64,000 nucleotides of DNA, taken from NCBI GenBank assembly GCA_036645955.1, contig JAVXND010000001.1:1-64000 (forward strand), in the 5' to 3' direction. This stretch comes from Limiplasma sp036645955. GTDB taxonomy: Bacteria; Bacillota; Clostridia; Christensenellales; Aristaeellaceae. Shown piece by piece: positions 53,956-62,316 of this stretch. The notes beneath the pieces were generated by a model. The model was not told the DNA's origin. It saw only the letters and a program-made list of their open reading frames with translations, and searched no databases. Position 1 is the first letter of the stretch; each line of letters begins with the position of its first letter. Position numbers and translations under genes: made by a program.

Positions 53956-55173
53956 ATGATGGTTCATTTAGGCATTATCGGATACGGCGCACGCATGGAT
54001 ATGCTCATGGATGATTTGCTCACCCTGCCCTACGAGGTTCAAATCAAAGCCATTGCGGACATTAACCCAGAGCGGGTTCGCGCGCTCATGACCAAGGCAG
54101 AATCGCCTGAAACCATGCACCGCTTAAACATTGACAAAATTGACGGCATGCTTCGCAAATGCCCCATGAACCCCGACGACATTGCTTTTTACACCGATGC
54201 TGATTGCATGCTAAACGCTGAAAAGCTGGACGGCGTGCTCATTGGCACCAATTGTGATACCCATGCCGCTTTGGCTCAAAAGGTGCTTGCACGCAATATA
54301 CCGCTCTTTTTAGAGAAGCCCGTCGCCACCACCCTGGCGGATTTGAAAAGCCTCTCCGATTGTGAAAAAGCCTCAAACGTGCCTGTGGTGGTATCCTTCC
54401 CGCTTCGTGTAACGGCACTCGTTAAGGAGGTCAAGCGCCTGCTAAACGATGGCGTTATCGGCAAAGTGGAGCATGTGCAGGCCTTTAACGATGTAGCCTA
54501 CGGCTTTGTGTATTTCCATGATTGGTACCGCAACGAGGCCGTTTCCCATGGTTTGTTTTTGCAAAAAGCAACGCACGACATTGATGTGCTCAACTATTTG
54601 CTGGATGAGCGGGCGGTAGAGGTCTGCGCCATGAAATCCAAGCAGATTTACAAGGGAAGCATGCCCGCTAACCTGCGCTGCAGCGAGTGCGACAAATGGG
54701 AAGAATGCCCTGATAGCACCTATAATCTGCTTCACAAAAGAGGCGATACCCCCCGCAGTGACTTTTGCGGCTTTGCCGTTGACACAGGTAACGAGGATAG
54801 CGGCAGTATGCTTGTGCGCTACGAAAGCGGCATGCATATCATGTATTCCCAAAACTTCTTTGCACGTAAAAAAGCCGCGCGGCGCGGCGCACGGCTTTAT
54901 GGCTACAAGGGTACCCTTGAGTTCAATTTTGCCACCAACAGCATTCAACTCTACGATCATATGAGCGACAAGGTAACCGTTATTCAAATGCCAGAGGCTG
55001 TAACGGGTCATGGCGGCGGTGACGAGGTGCTGGCAGGCAACTTTGTGCGTTTGATTTTAGGCAAGGACACGCAATCCGTCGCCCCGCTTCGCGCAGGCAT
55101 AGACAGCGCCCTTACCTGCATGCTGGCGAAGCAGTCAGCCGAGGAAAAGAAGTTTTTTACCGTGGAGCTGTAA
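53956..55173 (+). CDS. Gfo/Idh/MocA oxidoreductase with Cys motif
   Basis: A 405-residue NAD(P)-dependent dehydrogenase. Rossmann motif GIIGYGARM near residue 5, EKP motif LFLEKPVATT near 117, and a Cys group CSECDKWEEC (C-x2-C-x5-C, near 243-252) like that of the enzyme at 37911. GHGGGD stands near the end. GGAAGGG precedes two adjacent ATG codons (53956 and 53959); either may be used. It follows importer 1 and is co-directional, so it probably acts on the imported sugar. Its 3' end overlaps the convergent URO-D gene by 17 nt. Confidence 0.88.
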   Translation: MMVHLGIIGYGARMDMLMDDLLTLPYEVQIKAIADINPERVRALMTKAESPETMHRLNIDKIDGMLRKCPMNPDDIAFYTDADCMLNAEKLDGVLIGTNCDTHAALAQKVLARNIPLFLEKPVATTLADLKSLSDCEKASNVPVVVSFPLRVTALVKEVKRLLNDGVIGKVEHVQAFNDVAYGFVYFHDWYRNEAVSHGLFLQKATHDIDVLNYLLDERAVEVCAMKSKQIYKGSMPANLRCSECDKWEECPDSTYNLLHKRGDTPRSDFCGFAVDTGNEDSGSMLVRYESGMHIMYSQNFFARKKAARRGARLYGYKGTLEFNFATNSIQLYDHMSDKVTVIQMPEAVTGHGGGDEVLAGNFVRLILGKDTQSVAPLRAGIDSALTCMLAKQSAEEKKFFTVEL

Positions 55174-56218
55174 GCGGTGCTGTTTCCCGCTCATCCTCGT
55201 GGGTAACGCGCAGCATGGCACGCAGGTTTTCAAGCGACGTATCCGCCATAATGCCGTTTCCAGCGGCAATCAGTAACCCGCCTTGTTGCTTATACAACAA
55301 GGCTTTTTCTTTGCGCAAAACCTGTTCCACCGTTTGAGGGGATTCCTCTGGCAACAGGTGCTGTACATCCACGCCCCATAAAAAGCTTATGCGATCCCCA
55401 TAGTCGCGCACGGTTTTTTCCACATCCATGCACCCCGTTTGAATGGGATGAAACACATCCACTCCCGCCTCAATCAGCGGCTCCATCAGCAGTGAATTGT
55501 CCCCGCAGGAATGCAGAATAAAATGAAGCCCTTTCTGGTGGGTATATTCAATCAATTCAGCATACAGCGGCAGGTACAGCTCGCGAAATATGGCAGGCGA
55601 CATCATTGGCCCCGTTTGGTGGCCAAGGTCGTCGCTTGTGAAAATGCCGTCCACACCGCAAGCCGCATAGCCATCCACCAGCCCCTTGTTATATTCCAAC
55701 AGCATCCGCCCCAGCCGCTTCAAATTCGGCATGTCATCATAGTAATCACACATCAGGTTTTCCATACCGCGAATGGCCCAAAGGCGTTCATGAAACACGC
55801 GCCAAAAACAGCCTGCCACATAGCGATCTCCTGCCGCTTCCACGGCTTTTCGCACCCCGTCAAACACATGCGGCTCCTGACACGCGGGCATGTGGGCGGC
55901 AAATGCGTCCAGATCGCCCCAATCCTCCAGTAAAACACAGGCTTTGCCTATGGAATGCGTTTCATGCCCCGTATAGTTTTGAAACCCAAAGCGATATTCA
56001 GGGTTATCCGTGGTGCTGACCGTTTCGCCTGGGCTTTTGTAAAACGTTGTGATCACATCGTCTGGATATTCGTTTTGGAGTGTATCCAGCGCTTGCTTCC
56101 CGTGCTTCTCCACAAGACCCTCGCCCCACCATGTGCATAGCATGGTAGGCACCACCGCGCTTGTGCTTTTTCTTTCAATCGCGTCAATCACTTGCTGTTT
56201 GGTATAAGGTGCCCTCAT
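55157..56218 (-). CDS. uroporphyrinogen-decarboxylase-family protein (not HemE)
   Basis: A 353-residue TIM-barrel protein of the URO-D superfamily. The C-terminal half has FILHSCGDN (near 234-242) and a second Cys in IQTGCMDVEK; a His-x-Cys pair with a distal Cys is the zinc site of the corrinoid methyltransferases MtaA/MtbA, which share this fold. No haem pathway gene is near. The ATG at 56218 has GGAGGG 9 nt upstream. Members of this branch often occur beside Gfo/Idh dehydrogenases and sugar importers. A methyl-transfer or decarboxylation role is possible but not established. Confidence 0.8.
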   Translation of the reverse strand: MRAPYTKQQVIDAIERKSTSAVVPTMLCTWWGEGLVEKHGKQALDTLQNEYPDDVITTFYKSPGETVSTTDNPEYRFGFQNYTGHETHSIGKACVLLEDWGDLDAFAAHMPACQEPHVFDGVRKAVEAAGDRYVAGCFWRVFHERLWAIRGMENLMCDYYDDMPNLKRLGRMLLEYNKGLVDGYAACGVDGIFTSDDLGHQTGPMMSPAIFRELYLPLYAELIEYTHQKGLHFILHSCGDNSLLMEPLIEAGVDVFHPIQTGCMDVEKTVRDYGDRISFLWGVDVQHLLPEESPQTVEQVLRKEKALLYKQQGGLLIAAGNGIMADTSLENLRAMLRVTHEDERETAPLTAPR

Positions 56219-56337
56219 TCTTCGTTTCCCTCCGCGCTCTTTATTTGCTTTCATTATAAAATGCGCTTGTGCCTTGCGCAATCCAAAAAGTATGGATTGA
56301 TGAAAATTCGAAGAATTAGCCACATTTTGTTGAACCC

Positions 56338-57126
56338 CTACTCATGGTTGGGGTGTTGCCCCAAGCGGTAATTGCGCGGCGTGCAGCCGCATTGCTTTAA
56401 AAACACACGGTCAAAGGTTCTCAAGTTTTCAAAGCCGCAATCATAGCAAATCTGCGTTACGCTCAAATGCGAGCCGCTTAAAAGCTGTTGTGCCATCGCC
56501 ACGCGCAGGGCATTTAAATAGGTTCGAAAACCGCTGTGAAGCCTTTGTGCAAAAACATGAGATAAATAAAAATCATTGATCCCTAGCGCCCTTGCCACGC
56601 CCTTTAACGTGAGCGGCTGTTCAAAATGCTTGGAAAGGTAATCCACCGCTTCATACAGCACATCCGTTTGCACCATGGCGGGCAGCGGCACAAGCGGGAG
56701 GCGCTCCATCGCTCTGATAAACAGCAAATGCACATACGCTTTTTTTGCCTCATGCGAAAGCTGTTCCCCTTCCAGCAAAAGCTGTTGGAGGCAATGCGCC
56801 ACCTCTGCATGGCAAGCGTCCAACGCCATCACGGGTTGGGCAGGGTGCAAGGCAATCGGCGCATGTGCGCCAACCCTCGGTGAAAAAATCACAAGCAAGC
56901 CCTCGCTGTCCCCTGCGGTTCCAGCATAGCTGTGCAATGTGTCCGGAAAAATAAAAGCCAGCTCGCCCGCCTTCACAAGGTAGCACAAGCCATCGATTCG
57001 CACGGTTTGGCATCCCTGCTTCACATAGATAATTTCAAAATGCGCATGGATGTGTTCAGGAAAAACCAGCTGTGCAAATGGGCACACAATGCAATCCTCC
57101 TGATGGGTTTCCACAATGGGCAGCAC
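56338..57126 (-). CDS. AraC-family transcription regulator with cupin sensor
   Basis: A 262-residue cytosolic regulator. The N-terminal cupin-like ligand domain has HIHAHFEIIYV (near 26-36) and a LVKAGELAFIFPDTLHSY segment; the C-terminal AraC domain (about 160-255) has LTLKGVARALGINDFYLSHV and VTQICYDCGFENLRTFDRVF. The start is a GTG at 57126, 8 nt after GGAGG; an upstream GTG overlaps that site. It is divergent from the Gfo/Idh-ThuA operon and probably regulates it. Confidence 0.9.
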   Translation of the reverse strand: MLPIVETHQEDCIVCPFAQLVFPEHIHAHFEIIYVKQGCQTVRIDGLCYLVKAGELAFIFPDTLHSYAGTAGDSEGLLVIFSPRVGAHAPIALHPAQPVMALDACHAEVAHCLQQLLLEGEQLSHEAKKAYVHLLFIRAMERLPLVPLPAMVQTDVLYEAVDYLSKHFEQPLTLKGVARALGINDFYLSHVFAQRLHSGFRTYLNALRVAMAQQLLSGSHLSVTQICYDCGFENLRTFDRVFLKQCGCTPRNYRLGQHPNHE

Positions 57127-57232
57127 GCGCCTCACCTCCGCAATTATTGTCTGATTCTTTTGCGCTTTGTTCCAGTATCATAACCGCAACCATGCTATAA
57201 TGCAAGTAAATTGAAATAAAGGAGTGTAATAG

Positions 57233-58288
57233 ATGAGCTATCGCTTAGGAATCATCGGTTTTGGCGGCATGGGGGGCTGGCATGCGCAGAGCATAGAGGA
57301 AAAGGTTCCTCGTATACAGGTTACAGGCGTGTATGATATCCGACCCGAAGCCTGTAAAAAGGCCAGCGAAAAGGGTTATAAGGTTTATGAAGCCCTGGAT
57401 GCTTTGCTTCACGATCCTGAAATTGATTTGGTCACCATCGCCACCCCCAACAATTTTCATAAAGAGCTGGTGATTGCCGCCTTGCGTGCGGGCAAAAATG
57501 TGGTTTGCGAAAAGCCCGTAACCTTAAACGCGGCGGAGCTTGAGGAAATCATCGCGGTTCAAAAGCAAACGGGCAAGCTGTTTTCCATCCATCAAAACCG
57601 CCGCTGGGATAAGGATTACCGCACCGTGAAGGCCGCATTCGAGCAGGGCCTGCTAGGCGAGCTTACCTTTGTGGAAAGCAAGGTACAAGGCTCACGGCAG
57701 TCCATGCACGGCTGGCGCGGTTATCGGGTAAACGGCGGCGGTATGCTGCTTGATTGGGGCGTGCATTTGCTGGATCAAGTCATGGCGCTTGTGCATAGCC
57801 CCATCACATCCGTAGATGCGCATTTGCTGTCTGTTTTTACCCCCGAGGTGGATGATAACATCAAGCTTTTTCTGCGCTTTGAAAACGGCTGCTCCGCACT
57901 GCTGGAAATGAGCACCAACTGTTTGATTAACGCGCCGCGCTGGCATGTGCAGGGCACAGAAGGCACCCTTCAAATAGACAATTGGGATGCCAAGGGGAAG
58001 CTGCTCAAGCTTCAGCAAAATGCGGATATGGCCTGGGAGGATGATATTGTCTACACGCAAGCAGGGCCAACCCGCACCATGGCACCGCGGCCTGCCTACA
58101 CCATGCAGGAATTGCCCCTGCCCGAGGTGGAAACCGACTGGTCGGACTACTATAACAACATTTGCGATGTGCTGGAGGGCAAGGCAGAGCTGCTGGTAAA
58201 GCCCGAACAGGCTTTGCGTGTCATGCGCGTGATTGATTTGCTGTTTCAGGCACAGCGTGAAGGCGTGGGACAAAAATGCCATATTTAA
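57233..58288 (+). CDS. Gfo/Idh/MocA oxidoreductase
   Basis: A 351-residue NAD(P)-dependent dehydrogenase. Rossmann motif GIIGFGGMGGWH near residue 7, EKP motif VVCEKPVTLN near 91, and a GVHLLDQVMAL helix with the conserved Asp-His pair region near 182. It lacks the Cys group of the enzymes at 37911 and 53956. AAAGGAG precedes the ATG. It overlaps nothing but lies 14 nt before the ThuA-like gene; a dehydrogenase plus ThuA pair resembles ThuB-ThuA, which oxidise and isomerise 3-keto sugars. Confidence 0.9.
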   Translation: MSYRLGIIGFGGMGGWHAQSIEEKVPRIQVTGVYDIRPEACKKASEKGYKVYEALDALLHDPEIDLVTIATPNNFHKELVIAALRAGKNVVCEKPVTLNAAELEEIIAVQKQTGKLFSIHQNRRWDKDYRTVKAAFEQGLLGELTFVESKVQGSRQSMHGWRGYRVNGGGMLLDWGVHLLDQVMALVHSPITSVDAHLLSVFTPEVDDNIKLFLRFENGCSALLEMSTNCLINAPRWHVQGTEGTLQIDNWDAKGKLLKLQQNADMAWEDDIVYTQAGPTRTMAPRPAYTMQELPLPEVETDWSDYYNNICDVLEGKAELLVKPEQALRVMRVIDLLFQAQREGVGQKCHI

Positions 58289-58302
58289 GGAGGATCATCA
58301 GC

Positions 58303-59025
58303 ATGAAAAAAGCATGGATTGTACAGGGCGGCTGGGATGGCCACGAGCCCGCGCTCACAAGCAAACGCTTTGCGGACTTGCTTGAAAATAACGGCTACGA
58401 GGTAGAAATATTCGATACATTGGATTGTCTTGCCAATGTGCAAACGCTCATGACGCTTGATTTGCTTGTGGCCTGCTGGACCATGGGCGAAATTAACCAC
58501 GATTATGTGGTGAATGTTTCAAAGGCCGTCGGCGCAGGCATGGGGCTTGCGGGCTGTCATGGCGGCATGTGCGACAGCTTCCGTCAGGATACGGAGTGGC
58601 AGTTTATCACAGGCGGGCAATGGGTAAGCCATCCCGGCGGGGACAACATTGATTATACGGTCAACATTTGCCGCGGCTCCTCCCCCATTGTAGAAGGGCT
58701 TGAGGATTTTCCCGTGTGCAGCGAGCATTATTATCTGCATGTAGACCCTGCCATTGAAGTGCTTGCCACCACACGTTTCCCATTGGTAAGCTATTACCAC
58801 ATCAGCAACAAGCCCGTGGATATGCCTGTTGCGTGGACAAAGTTCTGGGGCAACGGCCGCGTGTTCTACACCTCCCTGGGCCACCACGACGATGTTTTTG
58901 ACAAGTCGCCCAATGCGCAGCTGCTCATGGAGCGCGGCATGCTGTGGGCAGGCGAAGGCAAAGCCTACGCCGCTTCACAGCAGTTAAGCACCGCAAGGTT
59001 CGAAAACAGCGCAAAAATGTACTGA
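58303..59025 (+). CDS. ThuA-like protein
   Basis: A 240-residue protein with a class I glutamine-amidotransferase-like fold. Landmarks are IVQGGWDGHEP at the start, the LVACWTMG strand, GAGMGLAGCHGGMCDSF (the conserved HGG with a nearby Cys, about 84-100), HYYLHVDP and GNGRVFYTSLGHHDDVF near the end. ThuA takes part in trehalose/sucrose breakdown through 3-keto disaccharides together with the dehydrogenase ThuB. AGGAGG precedes the ATG at 58303. It lies between two Gfo/Idh genes in one operon. Confidence 0.9.
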   Translation: MKKAWIVQGGWDGHEPALTSKRFADLLENNGYEVEIFDTLDCLANVQTLMTLDLLVACWTMGEINHDYVVNVSKAVGAGMGLAGCHGGMCDSFRQDTEWQFITGGQWVSHPGGDNIDYTVNICRGSSPIVEGLEDFPVCSEHYYLHVDPAIEVLATTRFPLVSYYHISNKPVDMPVAWTKFWGNGRVFYTSLGHHDDVFDKSPNAQLLMERGMLWAGEGKAYAASQQLSTARFENSAKMY

Positions 59026-59049
59026 AATTCAGAAAGGAACGTTCCACAC

Positions 59050-60159
59050 ATGAAAAAAATATGCGTGGCTATGATCGGCGTTGGCTGTATCAGCGGCATT
59101 TATTTGGAAAACCTGACCAAAACCTTCCGCGAGGTGGAGCTGCTCGGCGTGTGCGACTTGGTTCGCGAGCGTGCACAAGCCGCACGCGAAAAATACGGCA
59201 TTCCAAAGCTTTACGAAACCATGCACGATGCTTTTGCCGATCCGCAGGTAGACATTGTGCTCAACCTTACCCGCCCCTACGAGCATTTCGAGGTAAGCAA
59301 GGCGGCGCTGTTGGCGGGCAAGCATGTCTATAGTGAAAAGCCGCTTGCCGCCTCCTTGGAGGAGGGCATCACGCTTACCAAGCTTGCGCAGGAAAAAGGG
59401 CGCATGCTGGGCGGCGCGCCTGATACCTTCTTAGGCGCAGGCATTCAAACCTGCCGCAAGCTTATCGATAGCGGCATGATTGGCACCCCCATTGGCAGCG
59501 CCTGTTTTATGATCTGCCATGGTCATGAAAGCTGGCACCCCGATCCCGACTTTTATTATCAATACGGCGGAGGCCCCATGATGGATATGGGCCCCTACTA
59601 TTTAACCGCGTTGCTAAACTTGATGGGCGGCTTTGACCGCGTTATGAGTGCCAGCCGCATCACCTTTCCTGAGCGTTTGATTACAAGCGCGCCTTTGGCG
59701 GGCACCCCCATCAACGTCCATGTCAATACCTATGTAGCAGGCACCATCTGTTTTCAAAGCGGAGCCATCGGCACCATTTTTACCACCTTTGATGTACACT
59801 ACAAGCAGCAAGCTCGCTTTGAAATTTACGGCTCCGAGGGTACGCTCATCGTGCCTGATCCCAACTGCTTTGGCGGGCCCATTGTTTTGTATCGCCCAGA
59901 GGAAGCAGAGCCGCGCACCATTCCGCTTATGTTTGATTATGCGGAAAATTCGCGCGGCCTTGGCTTGGCAGACATGGCCAAGGCGCTTGCATCAGGCCGC
60001 CCCGCACGGGCTGATTACACCCAAACCTTTCATGTGCTGGATGCAATTACCGGCTTTGATCGCAGTGCAAAAAGCGGTCAATGGGTGAAAATGAGCACCG
60101 AATACCAGCGCAAAGCACCCATGGTCAAAGCAAAGCTCATAGGCGAGCTGGACTCCTGA
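59050..60159 (+). CDS. Gfo/Idh/MocA oxidoreductase
   Basis: A 369-residue NAD(P)-dependent dehydrogenase. Rossmann motif AMIGVGCISG near residue 6, EKP motif VYSEKPLAAS near 97, and the conserved DMGPYYLTALLNLMGG helix near 180. It differs clearly from the dehydrogenase at 57233, so the operon has two enzymes that could act on successive redox steps or on two sugars. AAGGAA precedes the ATG. A strong terminator follows 16 nt after the stop. Confidence 0.9.
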   Translation: MKKICVAMIGVGCISGIYLENLTKTFREVELLGVCDLVRERAQAAREKYGIPKLYETMHDAFADPQVDIVLNLTRPYEHFEVSKAALLAGKHVYSEKPLAASLEEGITLTKLAQEKGRMLGGAPDTFLGAGIQTCRKLIDSGMIGTPIGSACFMICHGHESWHPDPDFYYQYGGGPMMDMGPYYLTALLNLMGGFDRVMSASRITFPERLITSAPLAGTPINVHVNTYVAGTICFQSGAIGTIFTTFDVHYKQQARFEIYGSEGTLIVPDPNCFGGPIVLYRPEEAEPRTIPLMFDYAENSRGLGLADMAKALASGRPARADYTQTFHVLDAITGFDRSAKSGQWVKMSTEYQRKAPMVKAKLIGELDS

Positions 60160-60174
60160 TCACAAAAAACAGCC

Positions 60175-60219
60175 CAGGGCAATCGCGCAGGCAAGAAGCG
60201 CGATTGCCCTGTTTTTTTT
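60175..60219 (+). terminator. intrinsic terminator of the Gfo/Idh-ThuA operon
   Basis: CAGGGCAATCGCGC (60175-60188) pairs with GCGCGATTGCCCTG (60198-60211) and is followed by eight T. Confidence 0.93.
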
Positions 60220-60353
60220 GGAAGCGCCGCGCCTGCTGGGAATGCCCTTGACCGTTCCCAACCGTTTGCGTTTTCCCATCCATTCACCATGGGCGTTCTT
60301 TCTCTAAAAAATGATGATTTCTAATATATCAAAGAAATAGCCACTTTTCAAAC
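60220..60353 (+). other. intergenic stretch without recognised gene
   Basis: Part of the 303 bp gap before importer 2. Apart from the terminator on its left and the promoter on its right, only a short GGGAA...TTCCC hairpin (about 60238-60259) was seen. No reading frame with a ribosome site was found. Confidence 0.5.
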
Positions 60354-60382
60354 TTGTCTTTTATGGCGGTTCGCGATACAAA
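60354..60382 (+). promoter_or_regulatory. promoter of importer 2
   Basis: TTGTCT (60354-60359), 17 nt spacer, TACAAA (60377-60382), 80 nt before the ATG at 60463. The -10 match is moderate. Confidence 0.4.
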
Positions 60383-60462
60383 TAACCTATGCAAACAAGC
60401 TTTCAGGCTTGCAGATCATTTCCAAAAACAGCCCATGCTTGGGCACTGAAAGGACGGATGAA

Positions 60463-61368
60463 ATGAAAGCCATCGGAAAAAAGAACGCCGCCTTAACGCT
60501 CATGGCCATACCCGCATCCATTACGCTCTTCATTTTTTCATATCTTCCCATGGTTGGCCTCGTGTTGGCTTTTAAAGATTACCGCTATAATAAAGGCTTT
60601 TTAGGAAGCGAATGGGTTGGGTTTAAAAACTTTGAGTTCTTCTTCAAATCCAACGATGCATGGATCGTTCTGCGCAACACCATCGGGCTCAACTTCCTGT
60701 TTATTCTGTTTACCATGCTGATTTCCGTAGCCATTGCACTGCTGTTAAACGAAATTCACAACCGCAGAGCCATTAAAACCATTCAAACCGTCATGTTCTT
60801 CCCCTACTTTATGTCCTGGGTGGTGGCGGGTTATCTGCTGTATGCCTTTCTTCACCACAATTACGGCATTGCTAACAATGTCATTACAGCCTTTGGCGGC
60901 AAGCCCATTGCATGGTACTCCAAGCCAGAGTACTGGCCCTTTATTCTTACCTTCATGTATGTGTGGAAAATGGCAGGCTACAACAGTGTCATTTATTACG
61001 CAGGGCTCATGGGGATTGACACCGCTTACTATGAAGCGGCTGAAATTGACGGTGCCACCCGCTGGCAGATGATTTGGCGCATTACCATTCCAATGCTCAA
61101 GAACATCATCATTGTGATGCTGATTTTACAGGTTGGGCGAATCATGTATGCTGATTTTGGACTGTTTTATCAGCTCACGCGTGACCAGGGTGCGCTGTAT
61201 GCCACCACCGATGTGCTTGATACCTACATTTTTAGAACACTGCGCGTTACAGGGGATATTGGCATCGGTTCCGCCGTTGGTTTCTTTCAAGCCATTGTAG
61301 GCTTTATCCTTATCGTGTCTGCCAACGCCATTGTGCGAAAAGTGGATCGCGATAGCGCATTGTTTTAG
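60463..61368 (+). CDS. sugar ABC transporter permease, LplB type (importer 2)
   Basis: A 301-residue membrane protein with six predicted helices. EAA motif YYEAAEIDGATRWQMIWRIT starts near residue 187. Strong resemblance to the permease at 50295 (for example MVGLVLAFKDY against MAGTVLAFKDY, and the shared KNFEFFFKS). The ATG at 60463 follows AAAGGACGG. First gene of importer 2, directly before the YtcP-type permease. As in importer 1 no ATPase gene is present. Confidence 0.92.
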   Translation: MKAIGKKNAALTLMAIPASITLFIFSYLPMVGLVLAFKDYRYNKGFLGSEWVGFKNFEFFFKSNDAWIVLRNTIGLNFLFILFTMLISVAIALLLNEIHNRRAIKTIQTVMFFPYFMSWVVAGYLLYAFLHHNYGIANNVITAFGGKPIAWYSKPEYWPFILTFMYVWKMAGYNSVIYYAGLMGIDTAYYEAAEIDGATRWQMIWRITIPMLKNIIIVMLILQVGRIMYADFGLFYQLTRDQGALYATTDVLDTYIFRTLRVTGDIGIGSAVGFFQAIVGFILIVSANAIVRKVDRDSALF

Positions 61369-61385
61369 AAAGGGGAAAAAATCAA

Positions 61386-62270
61386 ATGAACCGCGAGCTT
61401 AAACCCGCTTCAAAGGCGCTTGTCTATACCGTGCTTGTGATCATCTGTTTCATCTGCGTGATTCCCATTATCGCAGTGGTTTCCATTTCTTTTTCAACCG
61501 ATTTAACCATTGCCAAGGAAGGCTACAGCATCTTTCCAAAGGATTTCACCACCGATGCCTACCGCTACGTATTTACGGATTCAGCCTCCATTTTGCGCTC
61601 CTACGGCGTTTCGCTGTTTGTGACCTTGGTTGGCTGTGCATTGGGGCTTACGCTCAATGCCTTAATGGCCTATGTGCTCTCCCGCCCGGATTATCGGCAC
61701 CGCGGCAAATTGACGGTTTTTCTGACCATCCCCATGGTTTTAAACGGGGGACTGATTCCCACCTATATTCTGCTCACGCGCTACCTGCACCTTAAAAACA
61801 CCCTCGCCGTCATGATTTTGCCCATGCTGGTGGTGCCGTGGTTCATTATTTTAATGCGCACGTTTTTCAGCCAAATTCCTCACTCGCTTGTGGAAGCCGC
61901 CACGGTGGATGGCGCGGGCGAAATGCGCATCTTCCTGCAAATCATCCTGCCATTGTCAAAGCCCGCGCTGGCAACGGTCGGCATGTTCATCACCCTCAAC
62001 TACTGGAACGATTGGTTCCAACCGCTCATGTACATTGACAAGCGTGAATTGTATAACCTTCAATACCGCCTCTATATTTTAATGAAGGATGTGCAGGAAA
62101 TGCTTCGGAACTCCGCCATATCGGGCATGGGCATCAGCGTGGCGGAAATTCCCACGGAATCCATGCGCATGGCCATGTGTGTTATTGCGGCAGGACCCAT
62201 GCTGGTGGTGTTTCCCTTCTTTCAAAAATACTTTGTCAAAGGGCTTACGGTAGGCGGCGTAAAGGGCTAA
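61386..62270 (+). CDS. sugar ABC transporter permease, YtcP/LplC type (importer 2)
   Basis: A 294-residue membrane protein with six predicted helices. EAA loop LVEAATVDGAGEMRIFLQII near 170-189; the C-terminus is KGLTVGGVKG, as in its counterpart at 51306. GAAAGGGG precedes the ATG, 17 nt after the LplB-type stop. It forms the channel with the LplB-type subunit. Confidence 0.93.
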   Translation: MNRELKPASKALVYTVLVIICFICVIPIIAVVSISFSTDLTIAKEGYSIFPKDFTTDAYRYVFTDSASILRSYGVSLFVTLVGCALGLTLNALMAYVLSRPDYRHRGKLTVFLTIPMVLNGGLIPTYILLTRYLHLKNTLAVMILPMLVVPWFIILMRTFFSQIPHSLVEAATVDGAGEMRIFLQIILPLSKPALATVGMFITLNYWNDWFQPLMYIDKRELYNLQYRLYILMKDVQEMLRNSAISGMGISVAEIPTESMRMAMCVIAAGPMLVVFPFFQKYFVKGLTVGGVKG

Positions 62271-62316
62271 TCATTTGCTTCGCAATTGCGAGGTAAAAAT
62301 ATAAGGAGGTATCCCC

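Noticed and set aside
55157..56218. hemE (uroporphyrinogen decarboxylase of haem synthesis)
   Set aside because: The HxCG motif and the sugar context fit the methyltransferase-like branch, and no other haem gene is present.
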